A stretch of 64,000 nt of DNA. It comes from Strongylocentrotus droebachiensis. Lineage: Eukaryota; Echinodermata; Echinoidea; Camarodonta; Strongylocentrotidae. Below, piece by piece: positions 45,538-57,500 of this stretch (positions are counted from its first letter, which is position 1; every line of letters starts with the position of its first letter). The translations under genes were made by a program, and so were the position numbers. The stretch covers positions 124,001 through 188,000 of the forward strand of contig JAVYIG010001813.1 of assembly GCA_035222895.1 (NCBI GenBank). Direction: 5' to 3'. The notes beneath the pieces are model-generated. The model saw only the letters and a program-made list of their open reading frames with translations. It did not search any database and was not told the origin of the DNA.

Positions 45538-48500
45538 GCCCGCCCGCCCCTACTCCAGAAAAGCAATCGAGGACAACCAAACAATTTTTTTTTTTTGGCC
45601 TAACAGGCTGTTCAACTCTTCATGTAAGCAAATGTATAATAATATGTACATCACAGAGTTGGGACCATATGAGTGGGACCACAGGCACAAAACAGCAGTT
45701 ACTCACAGTAAAGGGACACATAGCAGATCCAAAATTACTCAAAATTGAAGAAAAAACTAAAGTTCCAACATTGTTCCTGGGGACAAGGGTATTATTCCTT
45801 CCTTGTTTGTCAGCTTTGAAACGTTGATCATGAAGAAATATTCGCGAAAAATAAAGCGAAATCAGAGAGCAAATTGTAGTTCAAAGTATAAGGGAGACCT
45901 AGTTTTCTCAAAGTTACTGCCAGTGAAACACCATTCACCATACAGACTCTACCATTGAAACACCCTTCAAAACACCAGTCTTATAGTGCAGACTCTCTTT
46001 AACGACTGACCAGGGTCTGTGCTTGCAGACCCCTCCCCCCCCCAACTCCGTGAACGGAGGGATACCATGCGTGTTCCAAAACTCTCTGGCTCGTAACAAA
46101 AGAAAAAGGTCGACCCGTATTGACTTTACACGCCGGACTTATGCTGAAAGGAGGGGGGGGGGGGGGGGGGGGGTGCTGAAAAAGGCTCGTATAACAAAAG
46201 AAAAAGGTCGACCCGTATTGACTTTACACACCGGACTTTTGCTGAAAAGGGGGGGGGGGCGCTTGGAACACGCATATGCGTACCCTAAATAACACTGAGT
46301 GGGGGGGGGGGGGGGCGGGTTGCAGACACTATGAATATGACGGACAAAGAAAGCGGACAAAATATACAGTTCCTCATTCTACCCTCAACAGTGTCACATG
46401 CATATTCACCTGTTCCCCCCCCCCATTGGCGGATCCAGGGGGGGGGGGGGACGTGTACAAACACGTACATTTTACCGTTTATTGGAGATTGGCCCCCTCC
46501 CTTGGCGCTCAAGAGTAGGGGGTGCGTTCTTTCAAATTGTTGAGGGCTGAGAAAAAATAGTGCTCACTACCACCACCCCCCCCAACACACTGAGCGAATT
46601 ATCGGCCGGCTATTTCGACGCTAAAATATGTTATCACGAATTGGACCCCCTCCCATGCCGCCGGCTGGATCCGCCCCTGTCCCCCCCCCCCCTTATCCGG
46701 GGACGGAGGGGCCGCATTCATGTTCCCCAAAACTCCGGTTCGTAACAAAGAACAAGATCTGCCCGTATTGACATTACACACCGGACTTATGCTGAAAAGG
46801 GGGAGGGTCCATCTATTAACAAATTCGAGGTAGCGTAGCGACCAGTTGCGTGATTTAATTAAATGTTTTAACTTGAACTTTAATTTCGGAGCGCTTAAGT
46901 GATTTATATGCTGATACATTGTCAAATGAAATACATGTTTGATAATGTTTTAACGCATGCCGGGCGAGTTTACCTTTCTTCCTATATACGGGAAATCCCT
47001 ACAAACACTTTTTTTCAACCACTTTCTCCTATAAACATGCATGAGAACGTAGCGCCCTGGTTAGAACAACCTCCCATTAAACAAAATCACGTGAAAATCA
47101 CGTCAATATCAAGGTATCGACTTGAGGAGAGTTACGTTCTTCAAACACCGGACATTTACGTAAATGTGTTAATACGTTTATTGCACTAGGTCACTAAAAA
47201 CACACGTACACTAAATCACGCAATTGTCACTGCAATATCACCATTATAATAACGTGATTATCCCTACCTTGGAGACCATGGTTTGTAAACCTAATACTCC
47301 CGTGTTTGTTTGGTTATGAAATTACATCTTCATAAACGAAATTATCGCGTCACAGAAACACGTGAAGCGTTAGTGATAGTTTTAGTCAAAATATCTGCGT
47401 GAAATTCACGTGAATATTACGAGGCTGACTTGATGAATCATGTTCTTCATTCACGTGAAATTTACGTCGAAGAGGAAATATGTTACTGTAACCCGCGTTC
47501 AACCCAATAATTACGCAAATGTTACACAATAAATGAACCAAACTAATGACGTTCTCATCCCGTTTCTAAACATCTGTTTTGGATCTTCCATAATTACGTC
47601 CAGGCGCGCCGGAAGCAGTTTGGGATTAGAGGGGATGGGGGTGGGGTTGGTGCAAACATCCCAGAAGAGAAAGCTAGTTGCAACTGGTCCAGTTGATAAA
47701 CCAGTTAATGCCAACTGGTAACCCCGCATATTGAAATGGGCTAAAAGATCCAGTTGATCCAGGCCAGTTAGAATTCAACTGGTCTAGCTGAGCCATTAGA
47801 ACCATTTGGTAAAACTTCCAACCAGTTGAACGGCAACAACACTTCAATACTGGTATGTCTGTATTTCCAATGTAAAGGCATCGGTAATAGGTAGACTTAC
47901 ATAATTTAATTAATCGAATTTTTTTCATATACTTGTATTTTATTGAAACTATTTTAGTTCACAGTTAATGTTTCACTTATTCATGTTTAATTAAATGTAA
48001 TTTATACGAAGTAGCCAAATGTCCTAATAACTGGTAATTTATATTTGTAGTATTTTTCGAAATGAATTGCATATAACTAAATCATCAGTAATTAAGAAAT
48101 ATGCTGTAAATTCAGATAAATTGTTAAAAAACATAGATCTGCACGCACCCCATATTCAATATGTGACCCGGCACCACAAAACCACCAAAAAGTCGCAAAA
48201 AATTATTTTCCTGATTTCATCTGATTATGAAAGAAGAAGTTCTCCTCATTAAAATGGTATATTACTTGTCCAAATTGAAGCTTCCTAACCCTTTCAATTT
48301 AGTGAATGAAAAGAGCTGGTGAGGGAGGTTACTGGTATTAAATTGTGAGAAAGAGAGCTTTAAAGTTTGGGGCTATTCAAGCATGCGGAGCGAGCAAACC
48401 ACAGGGAAATCAATAGAAGGGTGAATCAAAAGGCCATAGCAACCACTATGAAGAGATTTTCAGATTAGGCTGAAATTTGGCCTGATGGTCAAACATAGTC

Positions 48501-51500
48501 TGTTCATTATGTTTCTGAGGTTTCAATGTGTGGACTTAAGTCTTTCAAAAGTTATTATGTTGTAAATGTATAGAGTTGTAATTGGACAGATTAAGTGAAC
48601 TGCAACATAGTGCCAAGACACCTGCACTAGACAATGCCTATTCATGGTGGACCCGGAGTCTTTTTGTTCCCCCTTACATAACACTGCTTGTCACCTATTT
48701 TGTTTTGTATACATCTGGGCAATTATTTGTAACCACATTATGAACTTGCTTTATACTTAATTCCCATACTGTTTTCTTTCTCACAGGAGGTTCAAAGTAT
48801 TTTTACTATGACTTGCTCTTTCATTTCCAGTAGCCATCCTGATGATAATTAATGGAAGCAATTCATAAATACCAACCAGAAAGTGGTATAAAAATAAAGA
48901 AAGGCCGAGGAGACACACAGTAAAGACACCAACATAGAATAACAAAAAATAAAAAGAATGAGAGAGAGAGAGACAGAGAGGGAAAAGAAGGGGGAGAATT
49001 ATGAAAGCTGTAAGCAAAATGATGATATCAAGAGTGTGAATGTGTGTTTACAATAAGAACTTGATTTCAAAACTCTTATGGGAGAATAAATTTGGAAGCA
49101 CATCCCACGGCTCTGCTCACGTACAAAACCTGGCATTGTAATGACGTTGTAGACTTTTTCGCAACTTGTCACTCTCAAATGTATAAAATATAATAATGTT
49201 CTTACTCTTGATCAACAAATTCTGAATATGTGATGTACAATCAAGCTACTCGAAGTCGTTAACGGAGAATATAAGACGAACGCAAATCTGGAACTCGGAT
49301 GTGAAAGCGGATACAAACAAAATGGCGCGCCGCACTGATTGCTATAACGGACCAATCACAGCCCGCGTAGCACGACCCGTTAGCAACGACCGACCATTTC
49401 CGGACTACGATAATTTCGCTCGGGAAAAGTGATCAAATTTTGGAAGAGACCGAAGGCTGTGCGAAAAAAACTGGTCTAGAAAAACCGTTTAAAACACATG
49501 CATCTTCTACTATGTTTTAGACTTCCAAATTTTGATACTAGGTACAGAAAAGAGTACTCTTTCAGAAAATGCAAAAAAACAAAAATCTATTTTTTTCACC
49601 TAAATTGACATTTTAGCTGATTACGGAGAATGGCTGGTTGCGACTTTTTGTTGGTTTTGTGGTGCCGGGTCACATATGCAAATTAATTGGTGTCAACTGG
49701 AAATATGCCAACAGTCATTCATCAACTGGTGCAACCGGAAATATGCACACAAACCAGTTATCAACTGGCGCAATGAAAATTTGCTGACAGTCAGTTATCA
49801 ACTGGTAAAAATAGAAATATGCCAACAGTCACGGGATTATCACCACGGAACTTAAATGGTAACTGTTAAACCATCAAGACACCCAAATATAACTCAATTT
49901 TCACACCTAGAAATCACGGAATACCCAGCTTATATTAATAATCCGTTTGAGTCACGAGATCATCACCGCGGAACTGCTGGCAACTTTGACTACCATTTAA
50001 ATAGGTGTTTTAAGACACCTAATAATGACTCATTTTTCACACCTAAAAATCACCGATGCCCAGCTTAGATTAATAGTCCGTTCGAGTCACGAGATCATCA
50101 CCGCGGAACTGCTGGCAACTTTGAATACCATTCAAATAGGTGTTTTAAGACACCTAATAATTACTTATTTTTCACACCTAAATATCACAGTTCACAGCTT
50201 AGATTAGTAATCAGTGTTAGCTACGTGATCATCACCAAGAAAGTTATGGTAACTTTGAAACCATTTAAAAAGGTGTTTTAAGACACCTAATAATTACTAA
50301 TTTTTCACACCTTAAAGTCACGTATGCCCAGCTTAGACTAATAATCCGTTTGAGTCACGAGATCATCACCGCGGAACTGCTGGCAACTTTGACTACCAAT
50401 TAAATAGGTGTTTTAAGACACCTAATACTTACTAAATTTTCACACCTAAATATCACGGATTCACAGCTTAGATTAGTAATCAGTTTTAGCTACGTGATCA
50501 TCACCAAGAAAGTTATGGTAACTTTGAAACCATTTAAAGAGGTGTGTAAGACACCTCAGAATTACTAATTTAATATAACCAGAGGATCACGGACAGAACA
50601 ATAAGACGATTAGCCGGTGTAAATAACGTGATTATTACCATCAACCTTGGATAACCTGTGAAACCATCGATAAAGGTGCTTACAAGACCAAATAATCACT
50701 TATTTATCACCACCATCGGTTAACGGACAAAAAACTCGTTGCTTGGTCAAGTGGTTATTTGGTCATAAACACTTGATTTACAGAGGTAAGTGGAATCACG
50801 TTACTCCAGTCGCGTGATAAATTGGTGGTTTTTAGGTTAGATGAAAACGTGAACAGTAGTACCTTTTTTTGTTTAAATGAAGGCACGTATCGATAACGTT
50901 TAAATCTAGTTCAAAAGGCACCATACTTTAAAATCACTTGAAATACACTTCCAAAAGAGGTTACTTTTTAGTGTTTTGTTTATTGGGCTCTTTGGAGGGT
51001 GCTAATCGAGGGGGTCACAATCGACTATTATACTTAAAACTAACAAACTAACCTAAACCCAGATAATTGCATGCTGAAGTGTTGTATTTTCACTCTAATA
51101 TTAGGAATTAATTATACTGCACAGGGTAAAGAAATGACTGAGTCGTCCCCTTAAAGGTAAAGACCAGTATTGGAAACGCCCCAATTTCAAAAAATGAAAT
51201 GGAAGCTCTTATTACCAATCATGTGAAAGAATATGTTTTGACTAATACATGATGATATAAATTTTGCCGGGAAACCGCCTACTAATTGATATATTCGGTA
51301 AATTATTATATCTATTGGTGTGTGAGTAATAAACGCACGTGTCGCGCACGTGTGCATGGTCCCATATACACCTTTCTATGAACAGTGATTGTAACTTTAC
51401 GAAGACTGGGCCAAATTTCTTATCCTTTTGATAATTCCAGAACCTTGCAGTACACACCAATACTTATATGCTAGATAATCAACCTTTTCTGATCGATTTC

Positions 51501-54500
51501 ACAACGTTTCTTTCACAATGCAATCGCATGACCATACACTATGAACATGACTGACAATGAGAGCGGACAAAATATACAGTTCCTCAGGTAGACAAAGGAA
51601 CATCCCTTCACTGCTATTATGTAAAAATGTGTAGAACAGGTGTCACATGCATATTCACCTTTTTACATAATAGCTGTGAAGGGATGTTCCTTTGTCTACC
51701 TGAGGAACTGTATATTTTGTCCGCTCTCATTGTCAGTCATGTTCATAGTGATAACTGGTCTTTATCTTTAATCATGCTAATGGAGGGCACGCCTCTAGAA
51801 GACAAGGTATCTGCAACATACGCCTTAGAGCACTAAGAACACTTCGTTGTAGTGTGTAAGAAATACATACAATTTGTTTTATTGTGAGGGTGGCCTTTAG
51901 TAGGGAGCGGGTCGCAGAATCGAATTATATCATCACCACGTGAATAATAATGATTCTGAATTGGTGCATTTTCTAATTTTTATCTTCAGCCCGTCTGATA
52001 CTCTATTTCCCACAGCATGGATCAGTAAGATAAAGAGGATTACAGGTGAGTTTTCTCTTAATCCTTAATTGTAGGTAGGACAAGAAACTTAAGGTATATG
52101 GAGGTGTACAATGTTGGTCGTATTGGTGGAATAATTATTTTTACCCCAATTTATGGAATGATTTTGACAATGATTTATTCCTAACAGATCTAGATAACAG
52201 TATGCATTCTCAGATTGTATGAAATAATAATTTGTGAGTGTTTGTTTTGCGTGAGTGCTAAAGCATGTGTATGCTACTATGCTAGTCGACTAGGGGACCT
52301 ACGTCCTTAAGCCATAACTGACAGTAATGAGGATTAATGCCTCATAAAAGGCACTAATATAGCACATCGACACGGTTTTGATCCTGGGGGCTCACAATAA
52401 CGAGGCCATTGCTTAGCCACTGAATCATGACTGTACGCAGCGGGGGGCTATAGTACGTCACCGCCCACAAATGCATACAAAACAAAGAAAATGCAATAAA
52501 TGATAAATAATTCATTGCATTTTGACCCAATCCCCAACATTAACAAAATCCTCTATCTGAACAGGGAGGTAAAAGAAAGGAGGCGAAACTCTTGAAATTT
52601 ATTTAAACGTTCTAAAGCGTAACAATGGGATGTGTAACATTCCACTTGGCTTTGAAGTTCCATGCTCCGAACCGCGCTTCCACTGCGGGGACTTTCGGAA
52701 GTAAGGCACCAGTTTTACATTTATTACAAAATATTATATTACCGTCAAAATTTCAGTGTAAATCAAAAACTTTATATGGGGATTGTATTGGGAATAGTGC
52801 ATCAAACAAATTTTCAAATTTAGAACTCCGTCCTTCCTATAATTTGTGTGCCATAGTTGGTAAAAGAAAAATTACATCCTGATAAAAACTCAATATTTTG
52901 GGATAATGCGCTAATGTGTGCATGCTTAAATGTCCATGATTTACAATCTTCAATAACATTAAAGTTTGCTAATGCGTGTTTTTGCGTTTTTTTTGTATTT
53001 TTCAAGTTAAAAAAGGGATGAAATTACTCAAGTTTGTATTCGCTTGTTCTACTCTTTACACATTCAACAATGGATGAGAAATCATTGAAAGGGACAGCGA
53101 ACAGTTGCTGTGATACCATTTTCTGATGTAGGAATTCTAATCCTGAAATTTCATGCGCTCTTGTATCTCACCACCTGATCAACAGTTGCAGATTAGCGCA
53201 TAACTTTTCGGCGGCTTGGAGCATGGGGTCAAAGGAGAGCGACTTGATTCCATTCCTTCTCTACCACGTCCCTGATCTGAGCATGCCTTGACTCATAATG
53301 CATGGCCCTATATAGATAATTTTTTCCTGTTGGGGACCGGGGGAAAATGCAATGAATTATTGATAATTTATTGCATTTTTTGTTTGTATTTGTGGGGGCG
53401 GCGACGTACCCTGGCACCCGTTGCGTTCAGTTATGATTCAGTAGCTAAGCAACGGCTTCGTTACTGCGAGGCCCCAGAATAAAAAGAGTGTCGATCATCT
53501 ATATTAGTGCCCTTTTGTGAGGCATTAATCCTCATTACTTATGGTGCAAACCGTGGACCAAGTTTAGTACTTGTGTGTGTGTGCGTAGGTAATCGCCAGC
53601 AACCGCGGACCACTCCATAGAAAACTACATCAAACCGCGGACGTACCTGATATGGGATGATCCAGGTAGCGAGCGCCTCTCCCGCGCAGTCATCGAAGGG
53701 GGCGCTGTGACATTTCGCGATACACATCGGACTGATCCAGTCGATGTTGCCTACACGCTGTGACATCTAATATTCAAACGCCCCCTACGTCGTAAATTTG
53801 ATACGGCGGAACCGGTATCGCAACCGTGGACGGTCCCCCATTGCAGGTACGTCCGCGGTTTGAGGTAGTTTTCTATGGAGTGGTCCGCGGTTGCTGGCGT
53901 TTACCTACGCACAATATACACAATAATGCGGTGATATACACCACCAAATTAATCAAATGAATAAATACATGAATACATGAAGTAATAACTAATATTAATA
54001 GCCAGGTTACTTTCACTCATGAAACTGTTGTAAATGCAGGTTGGTAAATTTTGTTTACGTATGCCTATATGGTGTTTTGTGTTATTTGAAATGCTATTGA
54101 GTTGGTACGTATATATGTAACGCTAACGCCTGCTAAATAATACATTTCATCAGTTATGGCTAGGACATGAAGCAAACGAGGAACAACCATTATTCATTTT
54201 GTGTCATATGCACATTCCTACATGCAATATGACCTTGAAATAAAGTACTTATTTTAGTTTTATATATTATCCATCAAGTCATATTATCAACACTTGGTTA
54301 CGGTTCTAGGACACCTATCCCCTGGACATCCACCCCGGATAACCACCCCAGTCAACTACCCCCTAGGACAATTACCCCCTAAAACAACCACCCTCTAGGA
54401 CGACTACTCCTGGGACAACTACCCCCGGACAACTAACCCCCAGACAACTACCTCTAGGGCAACTATCCCTTAGGGCAACTACCCCCGGGCGACCACCCTC

Positions 54501-57500
54501 TAGGACACCTATCCCCGGAAAAATATCTTAGGTGGTAGTTGTCCGGGGGTAGTTGTCCTATGGGGTAGTTGACCTCGGGGGTAGTTGTCTGGGGGGTCGT
54601 TGACCTCGGGGGTAGTTATCCAGGGGTTGGGAGTCCATGGGGAAGGTGCCCGGATACGCTAAATTACACATCATTAATTCCGATCACTTTGATATCGTGG
54701 ACTCTAACACGCCCTCCGTCCGATAAACGTTCTTAATTGTAAAACCCTGTCCTTCCTTCGTTAATTACATTTAGATCCTTACCTTTAGTTATGAAGGCCT
54801 TTGTTACATAATTAGAATATGGTATTACAAATCATATAGCATCCATTGAAATGTTTCACTTTTTCTATAAGATTTGATATGCAGGCACAAATCAGATCAT
54901 GTCCTCGTTTGATAACCAACCGTATAATCCCGGTAATTTCAAGATGTTGTGTTTTGATACACTCCTATTAATTCATGTAAAACATTTATGGTGTCAATAT
55001 CTACCATTCTCTCAAAACATCTACCCCCTCCCCCGTGTTGACATGGTTGTCTTTAATCATCTGACCATGGACCTAGGTGTGAGACACATGGCTATAAGCT
55101 GACAAACTACGGCCAAAAATTTAAACATAAATTATGAAACGATTATGATGCTATATTTGGATGAAACAAATAACATTCATTTGATTATAATTTTCCACTA
55201 TCTGTTTGTATACCCTAGCATTTCAGTTGGTGCTCAATATCCATCTTCTTTGTAGGGGAAACATCTTTTTCTATTATGAGCCGAGGCATATATCCTGACT
55301 CTCTAATTATAGTTCTAATTCCAGGCTCATCTGCAACCTCCCTTCTCGTATCAGGACAATTACCCCCTGGGCAATCACCCCCCGGAAAATTACCCCCCGG
55401 AAAACTACCCCCCAAGGACAATTACCCCTTGGAAATTTACCTCCCGGAGAATTACCCCCCGAGGACAATTACCCCCCGGAAAATTACCCCCCCGGAGAAT
55501 TACCCCCCGAGGACAACTACCCCCGAGGACAATTACCCCCCGAGGACAATTACCCCCGAGAACAACTACCCCCAGGACAATTACCCCCCGAGGACAACTA
55601 CCCCCGAGGACAATTACCCCCCAAGGACAACTACCACCCGAGGACAACTACCCCCGAGGACAATTACCCCCCCCCTCGAAACACCATTACCCCCGAGGAC
55701 AATCACACCCAGGGAATTTGCAACACTGTGACGTATGATGCGAGCTCCTCTTTCATTTTCTTTAAATAGTTATTTATGACGGAATAGATTTGTTTCGTAC
55801 AGGGGTTGTGTATAAACATGTTTGCAATAATTATATTTATATGCGTAGCTCACATTCAAAGCCCTCGTACCCATCTGCCAAATCTTATTGCTTGACGTAC
55901 ATGTATCCTCCCAGGAGGAGCTTTCGCCCACCCCTCTCGCTCTGTATCCATTCCATCTTTGTGAAGTTTGACTTAATATGCCACGTGTATTGATTCAAAT
56001 TCAATTGCCAGAAGACGCATGTATCAAATCGAATTCAATTGCCAGAAGACGCATGTATCTAATCAAAGTACGGAATTTACATTTCTTAGAAATTTAACAA
56101 TACATTGCGCGCAGATGAGTACGCGTTAATACAGCTAGTCTCCCCCAAAATGGCCCAACAAAGAAATTAGGATGTAAGATATCATTATTTATGCGTCCTC
56201 TGTAACTTTTCTAATCAGCTGATCGTATATTTGTCTTTGTATATATAATGGGCCCTCATCCATGATCTATTCCAAAATTAAGGTTCTCTTCATGTTTATA
56301 AATGTAATGTAATATATATATATATATATTTCTGTTGTCATGTTGAACTAAAATATGTTTTCTTGTACTGTAATTTATTTTGAAATAAAAATTGCCTTCA
56401 AGTTAAATATATGGTATGTACGGTGTCATATTAAAAGAAAATAAGTATCCGCACTTGGGTACATTTATCTCAATGATTTTGTAATTCCAGAGCAGCGTTT
56501 TTTCAACTGGGGTGCCGCAAGAGAATGTTAGTTACATGACCAATTTTTTTGGCAAACGTTGATTTTGTGAAAAACAAATATCAGAAACGGGTAAAGTATT
56601 TATTTTCATGAGAAAATAAAATGTAAAAAAATAATAAAATGTCTTTCTTCCTCGCTCGCTGACAATATTTTGCGAATATATATCTTTTATTTCGACATTA
56701 CATTGTTACCACACTCATCACAATTATAAACATGATGAATCAAGGCAACGAGAGGCCCGAATATCCTCATATTCGTGTATCAAGGTCATGACCGAATATT
56801 TCACTTTATATTCGTGTACATTCGGCGGTGAGGCGCCCGCATATCTTAAATCTGTGCTAGTGTGTTGATTACAACATTATGTTTTACCATTTTGAAAATG
56901 TCTTGTCCTTGTTTTTCTTGCTCGTTCACTATTAAATCAAGAAACAAATGTGCCCATACGTGTGTACATAGCACTTGACGAGTGCCAGAGTGATGCAAAA
57001 TAAATAGTTTGTGAAGAATTTAAGATTGGGCGAAACTTTTCATTTCTTAAGAGGGCACTGTGTCTAACAAAAAGTTGAAATAACGCTGCACAAGAGAAAT
57101 CCTTCGTAGAAAACAGAAGTCAAACAATTATCATAACTTTGGACGTAATTTTGATAAAACTCATTGAATATATTTTGCTTGGATAGGTCGCTTCCCTGTC
57201 TGTTCCATACTTTCTACCGAGAGACGTGAAGCCATCGAAGAAGCGAAAGTTATATTAAAGCATTACGGGATCACTGATATCTGCGAATTAGCTTTGCCTG
57301 ATCACATTTGCGCAGATGAACAACAGTGGCAGTGCCTTGAACTTCTACGTGGATGTCTCAAAGAAGGTGACCGAGCGTTAGAAATTAAGAAAATGAAGGA
57401 GATATGCACGAATCCAAGATGTAGGTTGCTCTATGAGAAAACCAAGGAAGAGGCGAAAGAAGCATATCAGAAGAAGTCCAAAGAGATCGAAGAGCGAAAA

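Larger units (their letters stand above)
43487..46296 (+). repeat. 1.95-kb tandem duplication, unit 2 (with MITE insertion)
   Basis: Second copy of the 41534-43486 unit. Differences are a few single bases, altered homopolymer lengths and the 848-bp MITE. The first junction reads AACACTTTAACAATT; unit 2 ends at AACACT before GAGTGGGG. Confidence 0.9.

Noticed and set aside
52625..52882. 85-aa plus-strand ORF in the foldback element
   Set aside because: No recognisable domain or paralog in the window; it lies in the non-conserved middle of a repeat. I could not support a gene.
55276..55731. Pro/Thr-rich 151-aa ORF
   Set aside because: Translation of the GGACAATTACCCCC minisatellite inside intron 3 of gene B.
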